From NCBI RefSeq assembly GCF_025971945.1, contig NZ_JAPDHW010000015.1:1-42799 (forward strand): a DNA stretch of 42,799 nt, in the 5' to 3' direction. This DNA comes from Chryseobacterium kimseyorum. Its GTDB lineage: Bacteria; Bacteroidota; Bacteroidia; Flavobacteriales; Weeksellaceae. Within the stretch, counting starts at the first letter, position 1; every line of letters begins with the position of its first letter. The notes under the pieces are model-generated. The model saw only the letters and a program-made list of their open reading frames with translations. It had not been told where the DNA came from and searched no databases. Made by a program: the position numbers and the translations under genes. This document shows positions 1 through 7,611 of the stretch, piece by piece.

Positions 1-24
1 CCTGCGCTCCCCGTATCGGGACTG

Positions 25-55
25 CAAAGATAAAAACTTTTTTTATTCCCACAAA
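25..55 (-). promoter_or_regulatory. Strong Bacteroidota-type promoter reading out of the left edge
   Basis: On the minus strand TTTG (52-55) is separated by exactly 19 bases from TATCTTTG (25-32), matching the Bacteroidota -33/-7 consensus TTTG-N19-TAnnTTTG. Transcription would start near position 18 and run leftward out of the window. The first transcribed bases include a small hairpin (CCCGATACGGG). The transcribed gene is not in the window. With a second promoter upstream, a stable-RNA operon is possible, but this is only inferred. Confidence 0.7.
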
Positions 56-171
56 TTTTATTTGATTAAAATTTATTGGAATTTTTAAAGTTAATTTCTA
101 TTCAGAGTTTTTGTTCCTGCCCATCTAAAGGCTCTTCTGCGCTACTGACTAACTCTCGTTTTTCAGTGGGG

Positions 172-204
172 CAAAAGTAGTACGTTTACCCCTCTACTTC
201 CAAA
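172..204 (-). promoter_or_regulatory. Second, upstream leftward promoter
   Basis: On the minus strand TTTG (201-204) lies 21 bases before TACTTTTG (172-179). The spacing is two bases longer than the usual 19, so it is a weaker match than the promoter at 25-55. It would make a leader of about 140 nt running into the second promoter. No open reading frame is visible in that leader. Confidence 0.5.
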
Positions 205-417
205 TATATTTAACATAATGTTTACTTTAAATTCATATTTGTTGGTAATTAACTGAAAGCGTGAGAGAAAAATTTTGGGGAGTGAGACGTTAGTTGATGG
301 ATGAATGATCAATGATGGGTGATGATGGATGATGGGTATATTGGACGGTGTGAGAGTTTGAGAGTGAACGTGTGGGATGGAGGTGTTTGAGTAAAAGTCT
401 GGTGACGTGAGGAATAG
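205..417. other. Gene-free stretch with a GATG-rich low-complexity run
   Basis: No gene is supported here. Positions about 294-337 are a degenerate run of GATG/GATGG/AATGATC units on the plus strand. The following 80 bases are unusually rich in G and poor in C. I see no promoter, RNA gene or coding frame. It may be decayed sequence between the leftward promoters and the repeat array. Confidence 0.4.
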
Positions 418-519
418 TTCAGGTTGGAGTGGGAGTTCGCAATCAAAGGGCTTTTAGAACAAAAACTGGATGAAGCGAATGGAGAGCTAGATTTCGTGGC
501 TGTGAGTAATAGGTTTTAA
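418..519 (+). pseudogene. Coding-like scrap, possible 3' end of a lost gene
   Basis: A plus-strand frame opens after a TAG at 415-417 and closes with TAA at 517-519. Its last part (439-516) encodes a protein-like stretch including KGLLEQKLDEANGELDFVAV, with the amphipathic, Glu/Lys/Leu-rich look of real flavobacterial protein. There is no upstream start and the sequence before it is low-complexity, so it cannot be a complete gene. I do not recognise the family. It could be chance, but composition differs sharply from the preceding DNA. Confidence 0.3.
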
Positions 520-552
520 GTGTTGTGTTTTGTAATTTGCTCCGCTCTTTAT

Positions 553-972
553 GGCGCTCCTACGGAGCTCTTTCTTATATACATAATGATGATGCTACAG
601 ACATGCCGCTCCTACGGTGCTTTATTATATACAGAATGATGATGCTACAAACATTCAGCTCCTACGGTGCTCTTCTTATATACAGAATGATGATGCTACA
701 GACATGCCGCTCCTACGGAGCTCTACCTTTTCTCGGAAATCGGAAGCTACACACATGGTGCTCCTACGGTGCTATAACTATTCTAGGGAATCTAAAGCTA
801 CAACCACTCCGCTCCTACGGAGCTCTTTCCAAATAAGAATCATTGAGTTATTAATATTTATCTTCTATAAAGCTATCTATATTTTTGAAACTGATGCCAC
901 AAAAATTCCGCACCTAATAAATTCTAATTATATTGGAAATAGTTATGCTGTAAACATTCCGCACCTATGGCG
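553..972. repeat. Tandem array, 51-bp period, palindromic GCTCCTACGGAGC core
   Basis: Six clear cores GCTCCTACGG(A/T)GC start at 556, 608, 658, 709, 760 and 811, so spacings are 52, 50, 51, 51 and 51. Decayed cores GCACCTA... start at 910 and 961, keeping the same phase with one unit (near 861) eroded. The linker is also conserved in units 1-3 (TATATACA(T/G)AATGATGATGCTACA). Cores are perfect palindromes in units 1, 4 and 6 (GGAGC) and carry an A-to-T change in units 2, 3 and 5. Because 51 is a multiple of three, two frames stay open across the array; these are not genes. I recall similar CTCCTACGGAG repeats in intergenic DNA of other Flavobacteriia. Confidence 0.85.
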
Positions 973-1000
973 CATAATCTAATATTATATTATGTCACAA

Positions 1001-1028
1001 AAAAACCTCTGAAAATTCAGAGGTTTTT
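1001..1028 (-). terminator. Intrinsic terminator for the 3087-1056 operon
   Basis: A 13-bp perfect stem (1001-1013 with 1016-1028, core CCTCTGAA/TTCAGAGG) with a two-base gap is followed on the minus strand by a T run. It sits 28 bases after the stop of the secreted-protein gene. It is symmetrical enough to work in both directions. Confidence 0.8.
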
Positions 1029-1055
1029 GGCGGGGTCTGATTAATTAATCAAATA

Positions 1056-1733
1056 TTATTTCTTCTCTTGGTAGATAACTGAGAGAAACTGTGCAAAAGA
1101 TTTTTCCAATCCTACGATATCTCCTGATTTTAGATGAAGCGTGCCGTCATTCTGACTGCTGTTACCTAATCTCGCAGATGAGATCTGATAATATTGATCA
1201 GTGTTTTTTGCACTTTTCTGTATTTTAATGGTCGAACCTAAAAGTTTCTTCGTAGAGATGGTATAAATTTCACTAGTAACCATTGGGATTTTTAAATAGG
1301 TGCGCGGTGCTAGCAGATAATCTTGTCTGTTGATGTTTATTTTCTGATCTTTGGATGAAGCCGCGAAAAGATACAGATCACCTGCATCGACAGAAAATTT
1401 TTCAGAAGGTGTGTAATATAAGTGTAACTTATAATGTGCAGCATCAAATTTTTGAGAAATTCCGTCTACAGTTTCAAAAGGCTTTACCATAAAAGAGTTG
1501 GCACCAACTTCTTTAGCTTTTTTGTAAATCTGAGAAAAAACATCAGCATCATCTGCTGAGAACCCCTGCACTTCTACTTCTCCAAGAAATTCTGAATCAC
1601 TGATTTTCTCTTTTAAATGATAAAGAAATTTATCTGCGTTATCATTGGTCTTTTCGACTTTAGTGAGATATACGTTTTGCGCACTGATTACAGAGGTAAT
1701 GAAAATAAAAAATAGCGTTATAAGTTTTCCCAT
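1056..1733 (-). CDS. Secreted protein of unknown function
   Basis: The 225-residue product starts with a Sec signal peptide (about residues 1-18, hydrophobic core LITLFFIFITSVIS, cleavage likely after the A-Q region). There is no lipobox cysteine and no further membrane segment, so it is probably periplasmic or exported. The mature part is mixed polar and hydrophobic without any motif I recognise. It is last in a minus-strand run: its start lies 6 bases after the rfbD stop, and a strong terminator follows. Being co-transcribed with a thioesterase and rfbD suggests an envelope role, but this is inference only. Function unknown. Confidence 0.75.
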   Translation of the reverse strand: MGKLITLFFIFITSVISAQNVYLTKVEKTNDNADKFLYHLKEKISDSEFLGEVEVQGFSADDADVFSQIYKKAKEVGANSFMVKPFETVDGISQKFDAAHYKLHLYYTPSEKFSVDAGDLYLFAASSKDQKININRQDYLLAPRTYLKIPMVTSEIYTISTKKLLGSTIKIQKSAKNTDQYYQISSARLGNSSQNDGTLHLKSGDIVGLEKSFAQFLSVIYQEKK

Positions 1734-1739
1734 AATTTA

Positions 1740-2600
1740 TTATTTGGAAAGAATGGTTACACACTCTTCCAAGCTGTTTTCCCAATGTTTTGGGTTGATT
1801 TTGTAAATCTCTTCAATTTTATCAAGACACATTGTGCTTCTCTTTGGTCTTTTTGCCGGCGTTGGATACTGCTCCGTTGTTAAAGAATTCAATTTTACTG
1901 ATGATTTGGAAAATTCTGCAATCTTTTTTGCAAATTCAAACCATGTCGTTTCAGGATAATTTGAGAAATGAAAGATCCCGAAAGTCTTATTAGGATTTTC
2001 AATGATTTCCATGATGGCTTCTGCCAAGTCATTTGCGTTAGTTGGCTGACCAAACTGATCTCCTACAATTCCTAATTCATCTTTTTGAGAGAACAGATTC
2101 AGCATCGTTTTCACGAAGTTCTTATTAAACTCAGAGTACAGCCACGATGTTCTCAGGATAACTGTTTGCGGATTTGCTTCTAAAGCCAGCTCCTCACCTT
2201 CCCTCTTCGATTCTCCGTACACACCAATAGGATTTGTGAAATCATCTTCTGAGTAATCTAAATTGGTTTCGCCATCAAAAACATAGTCTGTAGAAACATG
2301 TATCAATACTGTTTTATATTCTGAGCATGCTTTTGCCAAGTTCTCAACTCCATAAGCATTGACAGCAAAAGCTTTCTCTCTTTCCTGCTCAGCCAAATCA
2401 ACTGCAGTGTATGCTGATGCATTGATGCAAAAATCTGGCTTGTGTTCAGAAAAGAAGTCATTGACTTGATCTTTGTTTGTAATATCTACCGTTTTCGAAT
2501 CTGTGAAAATAAATTCATAATCTAATTCAAAATCCGGAGCTAATTTTTTTATACAGTTTCCTAACTGTCCGTTGCTTCCTATTACTGCTATTTTTTTCAT
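1740..2600 (-). CDS. rfbD: dTDP-4-dehydrorhamnose reductase
   Basis: RfbD catalyses the last, NAD(P)H-dependent step of dTDP-L-rhamnose synthesis, reducing dTDP-4-dehydro-L-rhamnose in the cytoplasm for surface polysaccharides. The 286-residue length fits the family. Visible features are the Rossmann nucleotide-binding loop GSNGQLG (residues 8-14), the substrate-side segment HVSTDYVFDG (101-110), and the SDR catalytic pair Tyr128/Lys132 in YGESK. The gene begins 1 base after the upstream thioesterase stop and is followed after 6 bases by a secreted-protein gene, so the three are probably one operon. The companion genes rfbA, rfbB and rfbC are not in the window, so the pathway must be completed elsewhere. 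Confidence 0.93.
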   Translation of the reverse strand: MKKIAVIGSNGQLGNCIKKLAPDFELDYEFIFTDSKTVDITNKDQVNDFFSEHKPDFCINASAYTAVDLAEQEREKAFAVNAYGVENLAKACSEYKTVLIHVSTDYVFDGETNLDYSEDDFTNPIGVYGESKREGEELALEANPQTVILRTSWLYSEFNKNFVKTMLNLFSQKDELGIVGDQFGQPTNANDLAEAIMEIIENPNKTFGIFHFSNYPETTWFEFAKKIAEFSKSSVKLNSLTTEQYPTPAKRPKRSTMCLDKIEEIYKINPKHWENSLEECVTILSK

Positions 2601-2601
2601 T

Positions 2602-3087
2602 TTATGAATTTTTCGCGTTTTGCGATCTTAAAAATTTAACTCTTGGCTGGAAATCTTTCTGCTCTAAATCTACAAAGAATTTATGAAAAGTGTCTTTGAT
2701 ATCTTCCGGATGAACTTCTGACTTTCTGGTTTTTATATTAAAATAGATTACAGTTACCCATAATACTGCATGTACCGTTTTTTCATCGAGACTTTTCATG
2801 AGAATCTCTACTTTTGCAGTGCGGTCCTGTATTTCGATAGTTTTGCTGCTGATAACTACCTGTGTATTGTATCTGACCTCTCGTAGGTAGGCAATTTCAT
2901 TTTGAATAGCAATCCAGGTGCAGCCGGTTTTTTTTGTATATTCTTCGTATGTGAAACCATAAAACTCTTCGACATGATCTTCTCTTGCATTGAACATATA
3001 ATCCAAGTATTTTACATTATTCAAATGCCCAATAGGATCACAGTCACTGAATCTCACTTTAACCTTGGTTGATACTTCTTTTTCCAT
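2602..3087 (-). CDS. Acyl-CoA thioesterase, hotdog fold (FadM/YbgC-like)
   Basis: A 161-residue single-domain hotdog thioesterase, expected to hydrolyse acyl-CoA or acyl-ACP in the cytoplasm. The N-terminal signature FSDCDPIGHLNN (residues 13-24) matches the 4HBT family pattern DxDxxGHxNN, with Asp17 the likely catalytic residue; the following helix NVKYLDYMF is also typical. It is the first gene of the run leading into rfbD. A TATTTTTG -7-like motif (3092-3099) lies only 4 bases before the ATG and overlaps the T tract of the preceding terminator. The gene may therefore be read through from upstream, or the message may be nearly leaderless. The substrate cannot be told from sequence. Confidence 0.85.
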   Translation of the reverse strand: MEKEVSTKVKVRFSDCDPIGHLNNVKYLDYMFNAREDHVEEFYGFTYEEYTKKTGCTWIAIQNEIAYLREVRYNTQVVISSKTIEIQDRTAKVEILMKSLDEKTVHAVLWVTVIYFNIKTRKSEVHPEDIKDTFHKFFVDLEQKDFQPRVKFLRSQNAKNS

Positions 3088-3097
3088 AGCGCAAAAA

Positions 3098-3125
3098 TAA
3101 AAAAACCACCTCTAATAGAAGTGGT
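3098..3125 (-). terminator. Intrinsic terminator after the ompH genes
   Basis: On the minus strand a 9-bp stem (ACCACTTCT / AGAGGTGGT, one G-U pair, loop ATT; plus positions 3105-3125) is followed directly by seven T residues. It lies 31 bases beyond the stop of the last ompH gene and closes the uppS-bamA-ompH-ompH block. Confidence 0.8.
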
Positions 3126-3155
3126 AGTTTTTATAAATCTTTGTTAATATCTCTA

Positions 3156-3659
3156 TTATTGAAGACCTAATTCTTTTTTTACAGCTGCTGTAGCATCCGG
3201 ACCTGCTTTGTAAACAAGACCTGTAGAGTTGGCATCCATAATGTAATCATAACCGTTTGCTTTCGCAACTTTAGTTACAACGTCCATCAACTTTTTCTCG
3301 ATAGGTTCGAAAAGTAGATCCTGCTTAGCAGTTGCATCTTTTCTCATTTTGTCTTCCATCTGAGCCATCTCTTCCTGAACTTTCTGCATTTCTTCACCTC
3401 TTGCTTTATTTTCAGCTTCAGTTTTAGTAGGAGCTTCTTTTGTATAAAGAGCATACTTAGTTTGTGCAGCTTCAGCTTTTTTCTTTAATTCAGCCTGTTT
3501 TGCATTTACAAACGTAGTAATTTCTGTATCAGCTTTTTTCTTTTCTGGCATTGCATTAAGAATACCTGCGACATCCAAAGTAGCAATTTTCTGAGCTTTT
3601 GCCATACCTACAGACACAACCATCATCGCTGCTGCAAATAATACACTTAATTTTTTCAT
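3156..3659 (-). CDS. OmpH/Skp-family periplasmic chaperone (second copy)
   Basis: Skp/OmpH proteins hold unfolded outer-membrane proteins in the periplasm and deliver them to the BAM complex. This 167-residue product has a signal peptide (about residues 1-22, ending AKAQ) and the family opening KIATLDVAGILNAMPE. A long Lys/Glu/Ala-rich coiled coil (about 38-115) is followed by a conserved C-terminal KANGYDYIMDANS strand-helix, matching family length and layout. It is the last gene of the bamA block, separated from its paralogue by 75 bases that contain a hairpin. A terminator follows. Trimer formation is expected from the family, not seen here. Confidence 0.9.
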   Translation of the reverse strand: MKKLSVLFAAAMMVVSVGMAKAQKIATLDVAGILNAMPEKKKADTEITTFVNAKQAELKKKAEAAQTKYALYTKEAPTKTEAENKARGEEMQKVQEEMAQMEDKMRKDATAKQDLLFEPIEKKLMDVVTKVAKANGYDYIMDANSTGLVYKAGPDATAAVKKELGLQ

Positions 3660-3704
3660 AACGGGGTAATAAATAATTAATTTGTTTTTAGATTTTAAAT
3701 TTAG

Positions 3705-3735
3705 GTAAAAGTTAATTCCGAAAAATAACTTTTAC
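3705..3735 (-). promoter_or_regulatory. Hairpin between the two ompH genes
   Basis: A perfect 10-bp inverted repeat (GTAAAAGTTA 3705-3714, TAACTTTTAC 3726-3735) overlaps the stop codon of the upstream ompH by one base. No T run follows on the minus strand, so it is unlikely to be a full terminator. It could be an RNA-stability or partial-attenuation element setting the ratio of the two chaperones. This is inference. Confidence 0.4.
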
Positions 3736-4283
3736 TATTTTTTATTAGTTTTCTTATCTTTTTCTTCAGTGTCTTTCATTAGTATTGCCAACACCTTATC
3801 TGTATAATCATATCTTTTTTCAAGAGAAATGACATTAATATCGTTGCTCTTATCAAGAACTATGCCTAAGCCATTTTTCTGCACCATCGTTCTGATGGCT
3901 GCATAGATCTGATCCTGAAACGGTTCCACTAAATTTGCTCTTAACTGATGAATCTCACCGGTTTTTCCGAATCTTAAACTTGTTGTGGTTTTGATATTTT
4001 TTTCCAAATCCAAAACTTCCTTTTCTCTCAACTTCAGTTGATCTCCTACCAACAGAACTTTTTCGTTTTCGAAAGCTGATCTTTTTTTCTCATATTCAGC
4101 CTGCAAACTTTGAAGTTCCTGTTCCCAGGTGTCAATCTGAGAATTTAATCTTGCCTCTGCTTCTTTATATTGCGGCATCATATTTAATATATAATCTGTA
4201 TCAACTACACCAATTTTTTGGGCGTTGCTGATGCCGAAAAGCAATAGTAAGGTAAAAGTGAAAAGTGTTTTAAAATTCTTCAT
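3735..4283 (-). CDS. OmpH/Skp-family periplasmic chaperone (first copy)
   Basis: A 182-residue Skp/OmpH chaperone with a signal peptide (about residues 1-21, ending SNAQ) and the opening KIGVVDTDYILNMMPQYKEA. A coiled-coil tentacle region (about 42-110, rich in Glu, Lys and Leu) follows, then the closing segment VQKNGLGIVLDKSNDINVIS. The C-terminus has an unusual Lys/Glu-rich tail (DTEEKDKKTNKK). It starts 4 bases after the bamA stop, so it is almost certainly co-transcribed with bamA, its presumed client-receiving machine. The tandem paralogous pair is the usual arrangement in Bacteroidota. Confidence 0.9.
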   Translation of the reverse strand: MKNFKTLFTFTLLLLFGISNAQKIGVVDTDYILNMMPQYKEAEARLNSQIDTWEQELQSLQAEYEKKRSAFENEKVLLVGDQLKLREKEVLDLEKNIKTTTSLRFGKTGEIHQLRANLVEPFQDQIYAAIRTMVQKNGLGIVLDKSNDINVISLEKRYDYTDKVLAILMKDTEEKDKKTNKK

Positions 4284-4287
4284 ACTG

Positions 4288-6828
4288 TTATAAAGATTGG
4301 TTCATTAAGAAGTGAGTCTTCGTTCCTGACGGCTCTGTTCCAAGAACAGTTTTGTCAAATCCGTATGCGAAATCAAATCCAATCAAACCAAATGCACCCA
4401 TGTAAACTCTTACACCTACACCAACTGATCTTTTCAACTGGAAAGGATTGTACTTGCCCCAAGAGTTCCAAACGTTACCTCCTTCAGCAAAAGTTAGAGC
4501 ATAAATTTTAGCTGTTTGGCTCATTGAAATCGGATATCTTAATTCTAACGTAAATCTGTTGTAAATAGTACCTCCACCTTTCTGAGTAATATCATCAATA
4601 GTTCCTCCGTAGGTAGAAGCATTTTCATAACCTCTCAAAGGAATCAATTCTCTACCGTCAAATCTACCTCCGAAAAGTCCTGTACCACCCACATAGAATC
4701 TTTCAAATGGTGGTGCTCCCAGTTCTTTATTATAACCATCCATGAAGCCCATTTCAGCAGAAGATCTTAAAACCAATTTACCTACAACTTCGTTATAAAC
4801 GTCAGCTTTAAATTTGATTTTGTAGAATTCCATCCACTTGTACTTATCAGTAGGAGCCATTGTTGAATAATTTTTATTACTGAACAATGAATATGGTGGC
4901 GTAAACTTACCTGACAACTCTATATTAGAACCCATTGTTGGGAAAATAGGATCGATACCTGCTGAGTTTCTGCTTAACCCAATATTTAAACTTAAGTTAT
5001 TGGCATTTCCATATAATTCGGTAGTGTCTCCGAACTCAAACGGATAGTTACTGAAGTTATATTTCTGAAACTGAAGTCCTGTATATAACGAGAAATAATC
5101 ATCTGGCCACTTCAATAATCTGTTTAAACCTACCGTTGCTGAGAAAATATTTAATCTCTGATCCGGACCGGTTACCTGGCTATAATTAACTCTTGAATTA
5201 TTTAAACTTACAGAAAGTGCAGTAGGCTTCGTTCCGAATAACCATGGCTCCACAAATGAAACACCATAATTCTGGAAATACTGTCCTGCCTGCGCAGTGA
5301 TTGATAATGTTTGTCCGTCACCTTGAGGAACCGGTCTGAAGTCTTTAAATTTCAGGAAGTTTCTAAGAGAGAAGTTATTAAATGTCAATCCTAAAGTTCC
5401 GATAAAGCTGTTACCACCGTAACCTGCCTGCAACTGAACCTGAGAAGATCCTTTCTCTACCAATTTCCAGTTGATGTCTACGGTATTATCAAGCTGATTT
5501 GGCTGAATATCCTGACCGATCTGTTGAGGATCGAAGAAAGACATTCCTGCTAAATCAAAATATGTTCTTTTAATTTCAGTTTTCTTGAACAATTCTCCCG
5601 GCTTCGTTCTTAAAGCTCTCAGGATAACGTGGTCATGCGTTGTTGTGTTTCCTTCCCAGGTTACTCTGTTCCAGGTAGCCTGCTCTCCTTCATTAATTCT
5701 TATTTCTAAGTTGATGTTATTACCGCTTACAGATTTCTCTACAGGTGTAACATTCGAGAAAAGGTAACCGTTATTCATGTAGTTCGATTTGATATCTGAA
5801 TCGTCTTCCTTACCTCCGTCTTCACCAACTTTTTTGTTGAATCCTACCGCATCATAGATATCTCCCTTCTTGTAACCTAAAATTCTCTGAAGATACTCTG
5901 TAGAATAAACTGTATTTCCGGTAAATGTAATATCACCAATGTAATATTGTTTTCCTTCGCTCAGTTTTACGTTGATTTCGTAATTGTTTTTCTTATTTCT
6001 CCAAACAGAATCAGAAACGATTTGTGCATCTCTGTATCCTAAAGAGTTATAATAGCTGATAAGACTCTGCTTATCTTCCTGATATTTCTCTTCAATAAAT
6101 TTAGATGACTTCAAAATACCGCCAATTCCGAATCTCTTCTGCTTGGTTTCTTTGAATGCCTTCTTTCTTAACTGAGCATCAGTAACGTTTTCATTACCTT
6201 CAAATTCGATATGGCTGATTTTTATTCTTTTGCCTTTATCTACATTGATTGTCCAGTCTACCAGGTTTGGATCCCCGGCATTTACTTTATCCTCAATGCT
6301 AATCTTCGCATCTGCAAAACCTTTTTTCACATAGTCCTTCGGAATATTTGTTTTAAGGCTTGAGATAAGATTCTGGGTAATTTTTGTACCTGGCTTCAGG
6401 TTATTATCTTTAGCTAATTTTTCATTTTTAGATTTACCAATCCCTTTTCCTGTGAATTTTACTTCACCAAGGTCTTTTAAATCTTCAAGATAGAATTTTA
6501 AAACTACTGTTTTACCTTCAATACTTTGAATGTAAACTTCTACTTCAGAGAAAGATTGTGTGTCCCAAAGTTTCTTAATGGCACCACTGATTTTCTGTCC
6601 CGGAATATCTACCTCTTCTCCTTTTGTAAGACCCGTAAATCTTAGAATCTGAGCGGGTGTATATTTTTTTACCCCATCAACAACAATGTCTTTCAGAGTG
6701 TAAGTTCCTGTTTGATTTTCCGTAAGAACAGATGCAGTATTAACCGCTGTGCTGTCTTGTGGTGTCACCTGTCCATAAAAATGTGCAGAAGCAGCAAACA
6801 TAATGATGGGTAATAATCTAAACTTCAT
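4288..6828 (-). CDS. bamA: Outer-membrane assembly factor BamA (Omp85)
   Basis: BamA is the central channel of the BAM complex that inserts beta-barrel proteins into the outer membrane. The 846-residue product has a signal peptide (about residues 1-20), an N-terminal half with several POTRA-type repeats (for example the segment IEFEGNENVTDAQLRKKA), and a C-terminal half of alternating beta strands forming the barrel. The loop-6 signature of Omp85 proteins is seen as RGYE at residues 732-735. It starts 27 bases after uppS and is followed 4 bases later by the first ompH. The last residue is Leu rather than the aromatic residue common at barrel ends. Confidence 0.93.
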   Translation of the reverse strand: MKFRLLPIIMFAASAHFYGQVTPQDSTAVNTASVLTENQTGTYTLKDIVVDGVKKYTPAQILRFTGLTKGEEVDIPGQKISGAIKKLWDTQSFSEVEVYIQSIEGKTVVLKFYLEDLKDLGEVKFTGKGIGKSKNEKLAKDNNLKPGTKITQNLISSLKTNIPKDYVKKGFADAKISIEDKVNAGDPNLVDWTINVDKGKRIKISHIEFEGNENVTDAQLRKKAFKETKQKRFGIGGILKSSKFIEEKYQEDKQSLISYYNSLGYRDAQIVSDSVWRNKKNNYEINVKLSEGKQYYIGDITFTGNTVYSTEYLQRILGYKKGDIYDAVGFNKKVGEDGGKEDDSDIKSNYMNNGYLFSNVTPVEKSVSGNNINLEIRINEGEQATWNRVTWEGNTTTHDHVILRALRTKPGELFKKTEIKRTYFDLAGMSFFDPQQIGQDIQPNQLDNTVDINWKLVEKGSSQVQLQAGYGGNSFIGTLGLTFNNFSLRNFLKFKDFRPVPQGDGQTLSITAQAGQYFQNYGVSFVEPWLFGTKPTALSVSLNNSRVNYSQVTGPDQRLNIFSATVGLNRLLKWPDDYFSLYTGLQFQKYNFSNYPFEFGDTTELYGNANNLSLNIGLSRNSAGIDPIFPTMGSNIELSGKFTPPYSLFSNKNYSTMAPTDKYKWMEFYKIKFKADVYNEVVGKLVLRSSAEMGFMDGYNKELGAPPFERFYVGGTGLFGGRFDGRELIPLRGYENASTYGGTIDDITQKGGGTIYNRFTLELRYPISMSQTAKIYALTFAEGGNVWNSWGKYNPFQLKRSVGVGVRVYMGAFGLIGFDFAYGFDKTVLGTEPSGTKTHFLMNQSL

Positions 6829-6855
6829 TTTATCGTTATCTTTCTTTTCTTAAAT

Positions 6856-7605
6856 TTACTTGATTTGTATCTGTTCGCCCGTAAGGCCATATCTTCTTTC
6901 CTTGTTTTGATAATCAACAATACACTGGAAAAAAATATCTTTTGTGAAATCTGGCCACAGAACATTGAGAAACTGCAGTTCGGCATAAGCAATCTGCCAA
7001 AGCAGGAAATTGCTAATCCTGATTTCGCCACTGGTTCTTATCAACAAATCTACAGGTGGAAAATCTTTTGTATAGAGATAATTCTCAAATAATTTTTCAT
7101 CAATATTTTCAATATCAACCTTCCCGTCTTTTACGTCGGAGCTGATATTTTTAACGGCATTCAGAATTTCGTTTTGCGAACCATAGCTAATGGCCAAAAC
7201 CAAGTTTCCTTTTGTGTTTTCTTTTGTAAGCTCTACAACTTTTAAAAGTTGCTCTCTTACGAGTACTGGTAATTTTTCTAAATTCCCGATCACGTGCATT
7301 CTCAACCCTTTGCTGAAGATTTCTTCTGCTTCCAAAAGCAAAGTTTCGGTAAGCAGACTCATCAGCGTATTTACTTCATCAGTAGGTCGCTTCCAGTTTT
7401 CTGAGGAAAATGTATAAAGTGTGAGATAGGGAATATTGACTTCATTACATGCATTAATGGCATTTCTTACAGCATCAATGGCATTTTTATGACCAAACGT
7501 TCTTTCTTCGCCACGAGACTTTGCCCATCTTCCATTACCATCCATAATGATGGCTACATGCTGTGGTAAATTCTCGGAATCTATTTTTTCTTTAATCAAT
7601 GACAT
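6856..7605 (-). CDS. uppS: Isoprenyl transferase, undecaprenyl diphosphate synthase
   Basis: UppS condenses farnesyl diphosphate with isopentenyl diphosphate units, in cis, to make the C55 carrier for peptidoglycan and surface polysaccharides. The 249-residue length is normal. The catalytic signature IIMDGNGRWAKSRG (residues 19-32, Asp22 catalytic) and the C-terminal RTSGE...RISNFLLWQ substrate motif are both intact. It lies 6 bases from the upstream DUF6089-like gene and 27 bases before bamA, the standard Bacteroidota gene order. It supplies the lipid used by the WecA-like transferase at 12101-13231. Confidence 0.95.
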   Translation of the reverse strand: MSLIKEKIDSENLPQHVAIIMDGNGRWAKSRGEERTFGHKNAIDAVRNAINACNEVNIPYLTLYTFSSENWKRPTDEVNTLMSLLTETLLLEAEEIFSKGLRMHVIGNLEKLPVLVREQLLKVVELTKENTKGNLVLAISYGSQNEILNAVKNISSDVKDGKVDIENIDEKLFENYLYTKDFPPVDLLIRTSGEIRISNFLLWQIAYAELQFLNVLWPDFTKDIFFQCIVDYQNKERRYGLTGEQIQIK

Positions 7606-7611
7606 AATTAA

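Noticed and set aside
556..823. Similarity of CTCCTACGG(A)GC cores to the conserved 16S rRNA segment ACTCCTACGGGAGGC
   Set aside because: The match is short, the flanks are unlike rRNA, and the repeats are palindromic with a 51-bp period, so it is coincidence.
553..972. Possible CRISPR array
   Set aside because: The linkers between cores are themselves repeated rather than unique spacers, the period drifts, and no cas genes are present.
525..982. Two overlapping open frames of 103 and 121 codons on the plus strand
   Set aside because: They exist because the 51-bp repeat unit is a multiple of three. The peptides are only the translated repeat and the DNA palindrome is what is conserved.
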